Assembly (NCBI GenBank): GCA_023623185.1 | Contig: JAMNXV010000169.1 | Location: forward strand, 1-62,174 | DNA: 62,174 nucleotides | From: Bacillota bacterium | Lineage (GTDB): Bacteria > Bacillota > Sulfobacillia > Symbiobacteriales > Symbiobacteriaceae | Reading direction: 5' to 3' | In this document: piece after piece, positions 1 through 8,958 of the stretch | How the letters are laid out: each line of letters opens with the position of its first letter | Position numbering within the stretch: the stretch's first letter is position 1 | Position numbers and translations under genes: made by a program | The notes under the pieces: model-generated | What the model was told of the DNA's origin: nothing | The model's input: only the letters and a program-made list of their open reading frames with translations | The model's database searches: none

Positions 1-94
1 CCCCACCCATAATCTCCTTCATGTGTCAACTATGATGGACAATGTCTTCAATCGCCGCGGCCCGGTCTCCTGCCGCCTCCAGCGATTCCCAGAA

Positions 95-141
95 ACCAAA
101 GCGCCCACCGCCCCGCCGGAAGCGGCGGAGGCGATGGGCGC
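95..141 (-). terminator. Terminator of the VanY-type peptidase gene
   Basis: Read on the minus strand this is a long G+C-rich hairpin (outer arms GCGCCCA/TGGGCGC, tetraloop CTTC) followed by TTTGG. It lies just after the stop codon at 157. Bases 1-94 show no gene or other feature I can support. Confidence 0.7.
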
Positions 142-156
142 AATAAGTGATGCCCG

Positions 157-972
157 TTACCGGTTCTGTTCCAGATACTCCTCGTAGGTCAGGCCCGATT
201 CGTACACGGCCTGCGCCAGGTCCTTGCCCAGATAGCGCACGTGCCAGGGCTCGTACATGTAGCCGGTGATGTGCTCCTTGCCCTCGGGATACCGGATGAT
301 GAAACCGAACTTGTGGGCGTTGGCGGCCAGCCACTCCGCCTCGGGGGTGCCGGCGAAGCAGTCGTCCGCCGCGCACTCGCCGGTGCTGCCCGAGATGTCC
401 ATGGCCAGCCCGGTCTGGTGCTCGCTCTGGCCCGGCCTGGCGCTGTACCGCTGCGCCAGCTCCAGGCCGTCGGTGCTCACGTAGGAGGTGAAGAGCAGCT
501 CCTGGTACTCGTACGAGCGGTACCCGGAGACGCCGGCCAGGTAGATGCCGTCTTCCTCGGCCGCGGCGAACATCTCCTCCAGGGCGGCCGCGGCCTCGGC
601 CCGCATCAGGCGCCGCTCGTGCCATTCGTCGAAGATGAACCGCACATTGGGCTCCACCAGATCCGGCGGCACGTAGTCGGCCGACAGCGCGTTCTGCTTG
701 TTGACCAGCACGTCGATGGCGTCGGGGTTCGTGACCAGCCTCACCCCGCCCTCGCCCTCCTCGGCCGGCTCCGCCGGCTCGGGTTCCTCGGCGACGGGCT
801 CTCGATCCGGTTCAGCCTCCTGCTCCGGCTCGTTGTCCACAGGGGCCGGCGTCTCCACGGCCGGGTCGTCTCCGGGTGAGGGCGCCTGCGTCCCGGGGGT
901 GCAGCCGACGACGAGCGCGGCAGCGGCCAGGGCCAGCAGGGTCAGGCGGACTTGCTTCGTAGAGAGGGACAT
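157..972 (-). CDS. D-alanyl-D-alanine carboxypeptidase, VanY/M15 family, lipoprotein
   Basis: A 271-residue exported zinc peptidase expected to trim D-Ala from peptidoglycan stem peptides. The N-terminus is a lipoprotein signal (basic start, hydrophobic stretch, then a Cys after LVVG), followed by about 60 residues of Pro/Glu-rich linker. The C-terminal half has the M15 zinc and active-site motifs SEHQTGLAMD and EPWHVRY. The start at 972 is preceded by GGAAGGTGAG; the longer frame to 1053 would put a non-signal extension ahead of the lipobox. It is monocistronic, bounded by terminators on both sides. Family confident; exact substrate not shown. Confidence 0.88.
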   Translation of the reverse strand: MSLSTKQVRLTLLALAAAALVVGCTPGTQAPSPGDDPAVETPAPVDNEPEQEAEPDREPVAEEPEPAEPAEEGEGGVRLVTNPDAIDVLVNKQNALSADYVPPDLVEPNVRFIFDEWHERRLMRAEAAAALEEMFAAAEEDGIYLAGVSGYRSYEYQELLFTSYVSTDGLELAQRYSARPGQSEHQTGLAMDISGSTGECAADDCFAGTPEAEWLAANAHKFGFIIRYPEGKEHITGYMYEPWHVRYLGKDLAQAVYESGLTYEEYLEQNR

Positions 973-1051
973 CTGCTCACCTTCCTGCCAGGAATTCATT
1001 GATTCGCGACATACACAGGTTAGACGCCGGGCCCTCCCAGGCGGTTCCACC

Positions 1052-1075
1052 AAAAAAGGGCGGCTGCAGCCGCCC
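1052..1075 (-). terminator. Rho-independent terminator of the receiver/GGDEF-like gene
   Basis: On the minus strand the palindrome GGGCGGCTGCAGCCGCCC is followed directly by six T. It sits 3 bases after the stop codon at 1078, so it separates this gene from the VanY-type gene. Confidence 0.85.
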
Positions 1076-1077
1076 GG

Positions 1078-1860
1078 TCAGACTGTGGACACCGCCGCTT
1101 CCGCCCGCTTCCGGGCCAGCCGGATCAGGCGGTCGGGTTCGGTCTCGTCGTCCGGGTATACCGCCACGCCAGTGGTGAACGGCACCTTGAGAAGCGCCTC
1201 CAGCCGCCGGCCCACCGCGGCGCCGCCGGCGGCGCCGGTTTCGGGCAGCACCACCGCCGCCAGATGGGGCGCGATGCGCACGATCTGGTCTGACTCCCGC
1301 AAAGTGCGGGCGGCCGACTGGATCAGGCCGGGCACCCGGTGCTCCGGCACGCTGCCGGACAGACGAAGGATCAGGAGCGTCACAGGGAAGCCGCCCAGGT
1401 CGGCCCGCCTGAACTCCCGCTGCAGGTACTCGGAGAGGCTCCAGCCGTGCGATTCCGAACCGGCGCCGGCCTCCCGGGCCTCCGCCAGGCTCTCGTGGAG
1501 CCGGCGCAGGAGCACCTGGGAGCAGAAGGGCTTGTTGACCACCGTGCTCACCCCGGTCGCGACCAGCTCGATCAGCCGCGGAATGGGAGGAGCCGGGGCC
1601 ACCACCACGACCGGCGTCTGCACCCACGCCGGGTCGCTGCGCATCTGGCGGATCAGGTCATCGACCGTGCCGTCGGCAAACTCCAGCTCCGTAAGCACGG
1701 CGCAGATGCTGCGCGGAGCCGCGGTGGTCAGCAGGTGCGCGGCCTCGTTCAGACTCGCCGCCTGCACCACCTCGTAGCCCACCGCCTCCAGCACACTGAC
1801 GATGCGCTGCCTCTCCAGGAGCGATGGGTTCACCACCAGTACTCGCCCGGCTTGCCGCAT
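1078..1860 (-). CDS. Degenerate response-regulator receiver with GGDEF-like C-terminal domain
   Basis: A 260-residue protein. Residues about 1-125 have a CheY-like fold pattern (RVLVVNPS at strand 1, NKPF with the conserved Lys near the end), but the phospho-acceptor region reads LTELEF, with Glu where Asp is expected. The C-terminal 110 residues follow the GGDEF outline, but the signature loop reads RIAPHLAAVVLP, without GGDEF. Both halves therefore look enzymatically inactive and more like a binding or scaffold protein. Start 1860 has GGGAG 8 bases upstream; an in-frame ATG at 1908 is possible but its ribosome site is far away. No kinase gene lies beside it. Confidence 0.65.
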   Translation of the reverse strand: MRQAGRVLVVNPSLLERQRIVSVLEAVGYEVVQAASLNEAAHLLTTAAPRSICAVLTELEFADGTVDDLIRQMRSDPAWVQTPVVVVAPAPPIPRLIELVATGVSTVVNKPFCSQVLLRRLHESLAEAREAGAGSESHGWSLSEYLQREFRRADLGGFPVTLLILRLSGSVPEHRVPGLIQSAARTLRESDQIVRIAPHLAAVVLPETGAAGGAAVGRRLEALLKVPFTTGVAVYPDDETEPDRLIRLARKRAEAAVSTV

Positions 1861-2015
1861 GGCATCATCTCCCGCCATCGCTTCATCCGTCACTGTATAT
1901 TTCGGCATCTTTTGAACCTACTCCTGCCACCAGACGGGCGGATCAGGAAGCAATCACCACTCTCGGCCAGGAATCGTCATAAAGTTACACATACCCAGGC
2001 CCAAAGGAGGATTCC

Positions 2016-2201
2016 ATGCCCCCCATTATCTGGTGGATCATCGGAGTCGGCTTCGTCGCGCCCGCCGTGACCCTCCTGGGTCTGTTCCTGTTTCACCGGC
2101 GGAACCAGGGCAATCCGGGCCGGGCCATGGGCGGCCTCTGGGCGGTGCTAATGGCGCTGCTCCTGGGCCTTCTCGGGCTGGGGCTCATGAGCGCGAAGTG
2201 A
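2016..2201 (+). CDS. Small two-span membrane protein, unknown function
   Basis: A 61-residue protein with a near-perfect AAAGGAGG site 6 bases before the ATG. It has two hydrophobic segments (about residues 4-26 and 40-58) joined by a basic loop FHRRNQGNPGR, so both termini are probably outside the cytoplasm. I recognise no family. It is transcribed away from the receiver gene and stands alone before a strong hairpin. Confidence 0.7.
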   Translation: MPPIIWWIIGVGFVAPAVTLLGLFLFHRRNQGNPGRAMGGLWAVLMALLLGLLGLGLMSAK

Positions 2202-2223
2202 GGAGGGGGTCCTGCCCCCTCCT
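2201..2223. terminator. Hairpin between the small membrane protein and selB
   Basis: A perfect 9-bp stem (AGGAGGGGG / CCCCCTCCT) with a 5-base loop, starting at the last base of the upstream stop codon. It lies between convergent genes and could stop transcription from both sides, although there is no clear T run. Confidence 0.55.
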
Positions 2224-2270
2224 CCGACTCTGCCCCATCTGTGCGGTCTGCATCATCTGTGCGGGCTGCA

Positions 2271-4169
2271 TCAGCCCAGCTGGGCCTGCGGTCCGGGCAC
2301 CCGCTCCTCCCCCGCCCGGCGGGTGATGCGCTGCTCATCGAACCACTCCAGCAGGGGCAGCGCGTACTTGCGCGAGGTGCCCAGGAGGTCCCGGAACTCG
2401 GCCACCGTCAGCTTCCCGTGCTGCTTCAGGTGCTCGCGGGTGCGCCGCACGGCTTCCTCCAGGGCGGCGGCCGCGATGATGAGGTCGTCGCCCACGCGCA
2501 CGGCCTCGCCCTGTTCCAGCAGGTAGATGATGACCTCCTCCGTATCGCGGCCCGGCACCTGCTGCTTCAGCTCCGCCACCGTCGGCGGGCTGTAACCCGC
2601 CGCGGCGATGGCGCTGCGCAGCCGCTGGGCCAGCTTCGCCTGTCCGTCGTTCAGGGTGGGGCTGTGCCCCGGAAGGGCCACCCGGTCCCGCTCCACGCGC
2701 AGTTCATCCGCCGCCTCGGCGGCGCTCAGCAGCGCTGCGAACTCCTTGCCGCCGAGCCCGAGCCTGCGGCGAAGCTCCTCCTTGCCCAGGCCGGACCGGA
2801 GCGGGTGCCGGCTGTAGAAGGCCTCCAGCTCGCCGCGCACGGCCTGGCAGAACTGGCCGAAACCCCGGCGGTGGATCCAGAGCCCGCCTTCCAGCTCCCG
2901 CACGTCTGCGCCCAGGCCGGGGAGTTCGGCGCGCAGCGTCTCCGCCGGCACGCCGGTGCGCCGGGCCAGTTCGCCCAGGCCCAGGGGGGTCATGCCGGAC
3001 TGCACCAGGGTCTCGGCGATGACGCCGCCCGTGCCGCCCGACTCCTTCACCTCCAGCTCGGCGATGGCCGCCGCGGCCTGAGAGCGCCGGTAGCGGGCGT
3101 GCGGCTCAATGACCATGCCGCCGCCCATCGTGTGCACGGGCGAATAGGAGCGGATGATGTACCGGTCGCCCCGGCCCACCACCACCGGCTCCTCGAGCCG
3201 CAGCTGCACGAAGGCGGAGCTGCCGGGCTCCAGCCTGTCCCCCTTCAGCAGGAGCACGCGCGCGAGCACCTCGCTGGTGCCGGTGTGCAGGTGAACGCGC
3301 TCGCCATGCTTCAGCTCCTTCGGCCACGACTCCAGAAGGTGGAGCCGGCCGGCAAAGCTGGTCGTGGGGCGCAGGGCCCCCGGGGCGCACAGCACGTGGC
3401 CCCGCCTCACATCGGACCGTTCGATGCCCGACAGGTTCACGGCCACCCGCTGCCCCGCATGGACCTGCTCCACCGGCTCGCCGTGCACCTGCAGGCCCCG
3501 CACCCGCACTTCCAGCCCCTGGGGCAGGAGCTCCAGCCGGTCGCCCTGCCGCATGATGCCGCCCACCAGGGTGCCCGTGACCACCGTCCCGAACCCGGGG
3601 CGCACAAAGGCGCGGTCGATGGGCAGCCGGGCAAATGCGGTGGTGTCCTTCGGCTCCGTCTCCTCCAGCAGCGCGTCCACGGCCCGCAGAAGGGCGTCGA
3701 GCCCCTCCCCCGTGACCGCGGAGACCGGCAGGCACGGGGCGCCCTCCAGGAAGGTGCCGGCGACGGCCTCCTCGACGTCGGCCTGCACCAGCTCCAGCAT
3801 CTCCGCGTCCACCAGGTCGATCTTGGTGATCGCGACGACGCCCTTCTTGATCTCCAGCAGCCGCAGGATGTCCAGGTGCTCGCGGGTCTGGGGCATCACC
3901 CCTTCGTCCGCCGCTACCACCAGGATGACGGCGTCGATGCCGGTGATGCCCGCCAGCATGTTCCGCACGAACCGTTCGTGGCCGGGAACGTCGATGACCG
4001 CGGCGCGGCGGCCGCTGGGCAGGGGGAACCGGGCGAAGCCGATATCGATGGAGATGCCCCGCTCCCGCTCCTCGGGGAAGCGGTCGGTCTCCACGCCGGT
4101 CAGGGCCCGGATCAGGGCGCTTTTGCCATGGTCCACGTGTCCGGCCGTTCCAATGATGTAGTGCTTCAC
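2271..4169 (-). CDS. selB: Selenocysteine-specific translation elongation factor SelB
   Basis: A 632-residue GTPase that delivers Sec-tRNA to UGA codons marked by a SECIS element. The N-terminus has the SelB-type GTPase motifs [20 protein letters not shown] and TKIDLVD; translation-factor beta barrels follow, and the last ~220 residues look like the winged-helix repeats that bind SECIS RNA. The start is GTG with GGAAGGAGG upstream. It lies 43 bp downstream of trxB on the same strand, so co-transcription is likely, although a G+C-rich dyad lies in the gap. No selA, selD or tRNA-Sec gene is in this window. Confidence 0.95.
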   Translation of the reverse strand: MKHYIIGTAGHVDHGKSALIRALTGVETDRFPEERERGISIDIGFARFPLPSGRRAAVIDVPGHERFVRNMLAGITGIDAVILVVAADEGVMPQTREHLDILRLLEIKKGVVAITKIDLVDAEMLELVQADVEEAVAGTFLEGAPCLPVSAVTGEGLDALLRAVDALLEETEPKDTTAFARLPIDRAFVRPGFGTVVTGTLVGGIMRQGDRLELLPQGLEVRVRGLQVHGEPVEQVHAGQRVAVNLSGIERSDVRRGHVLCAPGALRPTTSFAGRLHLLESWPKELKHGERVHLHTGTSEVLARVLLLKGDRLEPGSSAFVQLRLEEPVVVGRGDRYIIRSYSPVHTMGGGMVIEPHARYRRSQAAAAIAELEVKESGGTGGVIAETLVQSGMTPLGLGELARRTGVPAETLRAELPGLGADVRELEGGLWIHRRGFGQFCQAVRGELEAFYSRHPLRSGLGKEELRRRLGLGGKEFAALLSAAEAADELRVERDRVALPGHSPTLNDGQAKLAQRLRSAIAAAGYSPPTVAELKQQVPGRDTEEVIIYLLEQGEAVRVGDDLIIAAAALEEAVRRTREHLKQHGKLTVAEFRDLLGTSRKYALPLLEWFDEQRITRRAGEERVPGPQAQLG

Positions 4170-4212
4170 GGCGCCCTCCTTCCCGCCGGCCCGCCCCGCC
4201 GGGCCGGCCCCG

Positions 4213-5160
4213 TTACTTGCTCAAGGTCGCCCGCTCCTGCGCGGCCACTTCCTCCAGGTACCGCTCGCAATCCAGCGCGGCCATGCAGCCGGAGCCGGCG
4301 GCGGTGATCGCCTGGCGGTAGCGGGAATCCTGCACGTCGCCGCAGGCGAACACCCCCGGAACGCTGGTCTGGGCGGTGCCGGGAACGGTCTTCACGTAGC
4401 CGACCTCGTCCATGTCCAGCTGGCCCCGCAGGAAGTCGGTGTTGGGTTTGTGGCCGATGGCGACGAACATGCCGTCGGCCTCCAGGATCTTCTCCTCGCC
4501 GGTGTCCTTGTCGCGCACCTTCAGGGCCTTGAAGCCCTTCTCATCCGCGATGACCTCGACGGGAACGGCATTGAGCACCCAGCTAATCTTCGGGTTCGCC
4601 CGGGCCCGGTCCTGCATGATCTTGGAGGCCCTCAGCTCATTGCGCCGGTGGACCACGGTGACGTCGGCGAATTTGGTGAGGAAGTTGGCCTCTTCCATGG
4701 CGGAGTCGCCGCCGCCGATCACCAGCACCTTCTTGCCGCGGTAGAAGAAGCCGTCGCAGGTGGCGCAGTAGGAAACGCCGCGGCCGATGTTCGCATCCTC
4801 GCCCGGGATGCCCAGGTGCTTGGCCGAAGCACCGGTGGCGACAATCAAGGCCTCGGCCTCGATCACGTCGGTCTCATCCACGGTGATCTTGAAGGGGCGC
4901 TGGGAGAGGTCGACTGCGGTCACGTAGCCCCTGCGGAACTCCGCGCCGAACCGCTCCGCCTGGCGGCGCATGTTGTCCATGAGCTCCGGCCCCATCACGC
5001 CGTCGGGGAAACCGGGGAAGTTCTCCACGTCCGTGGTGGTGGTGAGCTGTCCACCCGGCTCGTTGCCCTCGATCACGAGCGGCTGAAGGCTGGCCCGTGC
5101 GGTGTAGATCGCCGCAGTGAGGCCGGCAGGTCCGGTGCCAAGAATCACGACTTTACGCAC
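4213..5160 (-). CDS. trxB: Thioredoxin-disulfide reductase
   Basis: A 315-residue FAD/NADPH flavoprotein that reduces thioredoxin. It shows the N-terminal FAD dinucleotide motif GTGPAGLTAA, the redox pair CATC in SYCATCDGFF, the NADPH motif GGGDSAMEEA, and the C-terminal FAD motif ending in FACGDVQD. Length is typical. The GTG start at 5160 is preceded by GGGGGAAGC. It is the probable first gene of a trxB-selB unit. Confidence 0.96.
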   Translation of the reverse strand: MRKVVILGTGPAGLTAAIYTARASLQPLVIEGNEPGGQLTTTTDVENFPGFPDGVMGPELMDNMRRQAERFGAEFRRGYVTAVDLSQRPFKITVDETDVIEAEALIVATGASAKHLGIPGEDANIGRGVSYCATCDGFFYRGKKVLVIGGGDSAMEEANFLTKFADVTVVHRRNELRASKIMQDRARANPKISWVLNAVPVEVIADEKGFKALKVRDKDTGEEKILEADGMFVAIGHKPNTDFLRGQLDMDEVGYVKTVPGTAQTSVPGVFACGDVQDSRYRQAITAAGSGCMAALDCERYLEEVAAQERATLSK

Positions 5161-5649
5161 AGCTGCTTCCCCCTAATTCCAGAAAGAGTTTGGACGAGAC
5201 CGGCCGCCGTTCCCGTCCATTCTATCAGTTAAGACGATGTTCGGGTATCGGATGGATATGCCCCCTGGGGTATGCCCGGGCAAGTTTGCGCCCGGGCGCG
5301 CCGAAGGCGCGGACCGGTGGGTCCACGCCTTCGGCTTGAAACCTGGAGAACCAGCTCCAGGCGCAGGCACCCGCAACGGACGTACCGGGCGCCCGGCCGT
5401 CCGAACGGCATTGGCGGAGCGCCGCCGGAACCCCCTGCGGCCCGATAGGGCGTATCCGCCGCCTTTGCGGGGAGGTCGGCCCCACCTGCGTTGGTCGGGC
5501 TGCGATCCTCACGGGCTATGATGTCCGGGCCCGGCCCGGGTTATGCGCGCGTGTCCGTTTTGGGACAACCTGGCCACGTCTCCATGCCGTTCGGTCAGCG
5601 GTCTGATAGTATAATAGGGATGAATAGAAATAGCTAAGAAGGAGTAGTC
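5161..5649. other. 489-bp intergenic region, strongly structured in its middle
   Basis: No convincing protein gene. Between about 5270 and 5430 there are back-to-back inverted repeats: GCCCGGGC...GCCCGGGC, a long dyad from GCCGAAGGCG to CGCCTTCGGC with an inner GGACC/GGTCC, CCTGGAG...CTCCAGG, and the palindrome CCGGGCGCCCGG. I could not match it to tmRNA, RNase P, SRP, 6S or a common riboswitch from remembered motifs. The last 50 bp carry the menA promoter. Confidence 0.5.
5610..5615 (+). promoter_or_regulatory. Candidate -10 element of the menA promoter
   Basis: TATAAT lies 35 bases before the menA start. No good -35 hexamer is seen at 16-18 bp; the nearest TTCGGT is at a 14-bp spacing. Confidence 0.45.
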
Positions 5650-6549
5650 ATGACAGCACAGATCCGATTCGGCGTCTGGTGGCGCATGCTGCGCCCCTTC
5701 ACCCTGGTGGCCAGCGTGGCCCCGGTGCTGGGCGGCACCGCGCTGGCGTACGCGCATGGCGGCTTTCACGCCGGCCGCTTCCTGGCCTTCCTGCTGGCGG
5801 CGGTGCTGATTCAGTCCGCCACCAATATGTTTAATGAGTACTTTGATTATGTGCGTGGGCTGGACACCCGCGATCACGTGGGCATCGCGGGCACGATCGT
5901 CCGCGACGGCGTCTCGCCCCGGCTCGTCATCGCGCTGGCCTGGATCTTCCTGGCGACGGCAGTGGCGCTGGGGCTCTACATCGCGGCCACCAGCTCCTGG
6001 TGGGTCTTCGCCGTGGGCCTGCTCTGCCTGGGCGTCGCCTACATCTATTCCGGCGGCCCGGTGCCGCTCTCTTCCACCCCCTTCGGTGAGCTCGCGGCCG
6101 GCTTCACCATGGGCCCGGTCATGATCCTGCTGGTCTACTACACGCAGACCCTGCGGCTGACCGCTTCCGCCCTGTGGGTGGCGGTGCCCATCGGCCTCCT
6201 GATCGGCGCGATCCTGCTGGCCAACAACATCCGCGACATCGAGGCCGACCGGGCCGGCGGCCGCCACACCCTGCCCATCATGCTCGGGCGGCAGGCCGCG
6301 GTGGGCGTCCTCGCCGGCAGCTTCGTCCTGGCCTACGGCATCACCCTGGGCCTGGTGGCGGCCGGGCGGCTCACCCCGTGGGCCCTGCTGATCCTCCTGT
6401 CGCTGCCCCGGGCCTGGCGGCCGGTGCGGCTCTTCCTCAGGGAGCGGGAGCAGGTCCGGCTGCACCCGGCCGTGAAGGGCGTGGCGCAGCTGCTGGCGGG
6501 CTTCGGCGGGCTGCTTGCGCTGGGGCTGCTGCTCTCGGTCTGGGTATGA
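5650..6549 (+). CDS. menA: 1,4-dihydroxy-2-naphthoate polyprenyltransferase MenA (UbiA family)
   Basis: A 299-residue polytopic membrane enzyme that prenylates dihydroxynaphthoate in menaquinone synthesis. It has the two Asp-rich UbiA motifs, NMFNEYFDYVRGLDT and NNIRDIEADRAGGRHT, the second in the form typical of MenA rather than UbiA, and about eight or nine hydrophobic spans. The ribosome site AAGAAGGAG sits 7 bases before the ATG. It is monocistronic with its own promoter and a terminator; the other men genes are not nearby. Confidence 0.9.
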   Translation: MTAQIRFGVWWRMLRPFTLVASVAPVLGGTALAYAHGGFHAGRFLAFLLAAVLIQSATNMFNEYFDYVRGLDTRDHVGIAGTIVRDGVSPRLVIALAWIFLATAVALGLYIAATSSWWVFAVGLLCLGVAYIYSGGPVPLSSTPFGELAAGFTMGPVMILLVYYTQTLRLTASALWVAVPIGLLIGAILLANNIRDIEADRAGGRHTLPIMLGRQAAVGVLAGSFVLAYGITLGLVAAGRLTPWALLILLSLPRAWRPVRLFLREREQVRLHPAVKGVAQLLAGFGGLLALGLLLSVWV

Positions 6550-6578
6550 CCGTCCAGTTCGTAGTTCTTTGCTGACGG

Positions 6579-6608
6579 ATCGGCGCCGGGGCTTTTCCCG
6601 GCGCCGAT
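6579..6608. terminator. Bidirectional terminator between menA and the lipoprotein gene
   Basis: A perfect 12-bp stem (ATCGGCGCCGGG / CCCGGCGCCGAT) around GCTTTT, lying between two convergent stop codons. Confidence 0.7.
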
Positions 6609-6621
6609 TACGATTTCCCCG

Positions 6622-7299
6622 TCAGTCCTCGATCTCCTGAGCCGCCTCGTCATCCGCGGGCGGCTCGACCCATGTAATCGACCGTGCGACGGCCTCGAAG
6701 ACCGGCCGGTAGTCGTCAAACGTCCACACCGGCGCCGTACCGTGCAGCACGTAGGCGACCTCCTCGCGCACCAGGACAACCCGGTAGACCCGCGCCTCGC
6801 CCTTCAGGCCGGTGAAGCGGTCGACCAGCCAGCGGCCCTCGGCGCCCGAGATGGTGATGTCGCCGCTCTCCAGCGTCTCCGTATCCGGATAGCGGTTGCG
6901 CACCTCCTCAGCCAGGGCCTCGGCGTACCTGTCCGGCGTGAGGTCCTCAAACTGGTCGTCGGCGGTGACCAGGATGTTCTCCCGGAAGAAGTCCTCCTCC
7001 CCCCGCTGCGGGCTGATCATCGCCACCACGGCGTCCTCCAGCGGGTAGACCGCCCACCCCTCGGGCACGCCGAGCGTGAGGCCGGTCGCGGGGTGGCTGT
7101 AGATCAGCGTCAGCAGGGGCTCCTCATCGTCGGATTCGCCGTCTTCGGAACCGGGCGGCTCGCTCTCGGCCCCGGCCTGGTCGGCCCTGGCCGGGTCAGT
7201 GCCTGCGGACGGCGCCTGCGACCGGGGCCCGCCGCAGCCCGCTACGGCGATGAGCAGGAGGGCGAGCAGGGGCGCGAGGAGCCGCAGCCTCCGGCGCAT
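6622..7299 (-). CDS. Lipoprotein with PsbP/DcrB-like domain
   Basis: A 225-residue protein with a clear lipoprotein signal ending in AVAGC. An acidic Ser/Glu linker of about 45 residues precedes a C-terminal domain (about 70-215) that reads like the PsbP/DcrB (DUF1795) fold: the segment FSHPATGLTL-like strand, VPEGWAVYPLEDAVVAMISP, and a final hydrophobic helix. No catalytic motif is visible. It probably has a surface role of unknown nature. The gene stands alone between the menA terminator and the divergent amidase gene. Confidence 0.6.
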   Translation of the reverse strand: MRRRLRLLAPLLALLLIAVAGCGGPRSQAPSAGTDPARADQAGAESEPPGSEDGESDDEEPLLTLIYSHPATGLTLGVPEGWAVYPLEDAVVAMISPQRGEEDFFRENILVTADDQFEDLTPDRYAEALAEEVRNRYPDTETLESGDITISGAEGRWLVDRFTGLKGEARVYRVVLVREEVAYVLHGTAPVWTFDDYRPVFEAVARSITWVEPPADDEAAQEIED

Positions 7300-7492
7300 G
7301 GGAACCCTCCCTTCCTTCGGACTGCAGCAGACTCCTACTCTTGTTCTCCCCGTCCCGGCGGCACTCCTTCACACATAGACATTCTCGCAGCAGTCCACAG
7401 ACGACAGTCGACATTTTTCCTGTCAGAGTATTGATTATTCTGAAACATTGCTGTACAACTTCCCTACATCAAGCCGAAAGGGAGGGTTCGAC

Positions 7493-8896
7493 ATGCGTAC
7501 ACGTCGAGGTCTGGGTTTCCTGGTGCTTCTGCTCTTCCTGTTCAGCCTGGTGGGGACCAGCTTTGCGGCGTCGGAGGAGTTCGAGCGGGGCAACCGGCTG
7601 GATGGCCCGATGGGACAAGCCTTTCGGAAGGCGGCGGAGGCCTACGGGGTGCCGGTGGAGCTCCTGGTGGCGCTCGCCTACGCCGAGACGCGCCTGGATG
7701 ACCACGACGGCGTGCCCAGCGTGGCCGGGGGCTACGGCGTGATGCACCTGGTCTCCAACCCAGAGGTAACCACGCTGGAGAAGGCCGCTGGCCTCACGGG
7801 GCTCGACCCCGGGCAGCTGAAGACCGACACTGCGGCCAACATCATGGGCGGCGCGGCCCTGCTCGCCAGCTATGCGGCCGACCTGGGGCATGCCGTGAAG
7901 GCCATGGAACCCGGCGACTGGTTCGAGGCGGTGGCCCGGTACAGCCAGCTCGAAGGGGCGGCGGCCCGGGACTACGCCCTCCAGGTGTATGAGTTCCTGA
8001 ACCGGGGGATCGACGTGGAGGTGGACGGCGAGGAGATCCGCATCGAGCCGCAGGCCGTGGAGCCCGACCTGGGCGAGTACGCGAACCTGGTCACCATCCA
8101 GTCGCAGGACTACGGTCCCGCCGCCTGGGTGCCGGCCCACTCCTCCAACTACACCGCTTCCAACCGGCCCAGCAGCTACCCCATCCGCTACATCGTCATC
8201 CACGTGACCCAGGGCTCCTACGCCGGGGCCATCAGCTGGTTCCAGAACCCCAGCTCCAACGTGAGCGCCCACTACGTCATCCGCTCCAGCGACGGGGCGA
8301 TCACGCAGATGGTGCGTGAAAAGGACATCGCGTGGCACGCCGGCAACTGGACGTACAACACGCAGTCCATCGGCATCGAACACGAGGGCTGGGTGTCCAA
8401 CTGCACCTGGTTCACCGACGCCATGTACCGCGCCAGCGCGGCGCTCGCCCGCAACATCGCCCTGAAGTACGGCATCCCGATGAACCGCAACCACATCATC
8501 GGCCACAACGAGGTGCCGGGGGCCACGCACACGGACCCGGGCAGCTGCTGGGACTGGAACTACTACATGAGCCTGGTCACCCAGTCCTCCGGCTCCTGGT
8601 CCGCCATCGTGGACAACACCACCAGCGGCCGCTTCCGGGCGAGCAGCAACTGGGGCACCTCCTCCTGGTCCAGCCAGCGCTACGGCAGCAACTACCGGTT
8701 CGCCAACCCGGCGCCGGTCAGCGACGCCGCCTACTACAAGTTCAACATCCCGAGCACCGGCAACTACGACATCTACATGTGGTACCCGGCCAACAGCGGC
8801 TACAACGACAAGACTCCGGTGGTGATCTGGCAGGCCAACAGCAACAACTGGGCACCTTCCGGCTGCTGGCGGGCGACCGTGAAATCATCGCCGTGA
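7493..8896 (+). CDS. Lysozyme-like / N-acetylmuramoyl-L-alanine amidase fusion, C-terminus frameshifted
   Basis: An exported cell-wall hydrolase. Residues 1-24 are a Sec signal peptide. Residues about 35-150 resemble a lytic-transglycosylase-like domain (AYAETRLDDHDG, GGYGVMHLV). The middle is an Amidase_2 domain with zinc-ligand motifs IRYIVIHVTQG, IGIEHEG and the TDPGSCWDW segment. The C-terminus begins a golvesin/xylan-lyase-like beta domain (YDIYMWYPANSGYNDKTPVV) but is cut off near residue 455. The expected remainder lies in another frame up to 8958. Start chosen for the AAGGGAGGG site and signal peptide. Confidence 0.82.
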   Translation: MRTRRGLGFLVLLLFLFSLVGTSFAASEEFERGNRLDGPMGQAFRKAAEAYGVPVELLVALAYAETRLDDHDGVPSVAGGYGVMHLVSNPEVTTLEKAAGLTGLDPGQLKTDTAANIMGGAALLASYAADLGHAVKAMEPGDWFEAVARYSQLEGAAARDYALQVYEFLNRGIDVEVDGEEIRIEPQAVEPDLGEYANLVTIQSQDYGPAAWVPAHSSNYTASNRPSSYPIRYIVIHVTQGSYAGAISWFQNPSSNVSAHYVIRSSDGAITQMVREKDIAWHAGNWTYNTQSIGIEHEGWVSNCTWFTDAMYRASAALARNIALKYGIPMNRNHIIGHNEVPGATHTDPGSCWDWNYYMSLVTQSSGSWSAIVDNTTSGRFRASSNWGTSSWSSQRYGSNYRFANPAPVSDAAYYKFNIPSTGNYDIYMWYPANSGYNDKTPVVIWQANSNNWAPSGCWRATVKSSP

Positions 8897-8958
8897 GCCG
8901 ATGGACCAACGGCACGGGTTACGTGATCGCCGACGCGTTCCGGGTGGTGCGGAAGTAA
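8848..8958 (+). other. Out-of-frame tail of the amidase C-terminal domain
   Basis: Read one frame away from the amidase, these bases give LGTFRLLAGDREIIAVSRW and then GYVIADAFRVVRK, the normal ending of golvesin-type domains, followed by a TAA. One base gained or two lost near 8845-8855 explains it. Confidence 0.7.

Noticed and set aside
698-1777. Plus-strand frame of 359 codons opposite the first two genes
   Set aside because: Ser/Arg-rich antisense of the VanY-type and receiver genes, spanning their terminator.
5237-5521. Short open frames in the trxB-menA gap
   Set aside because: Open frames on both strands over G+C-rich hairpins, no ribosome sites, no domain-like sequence.
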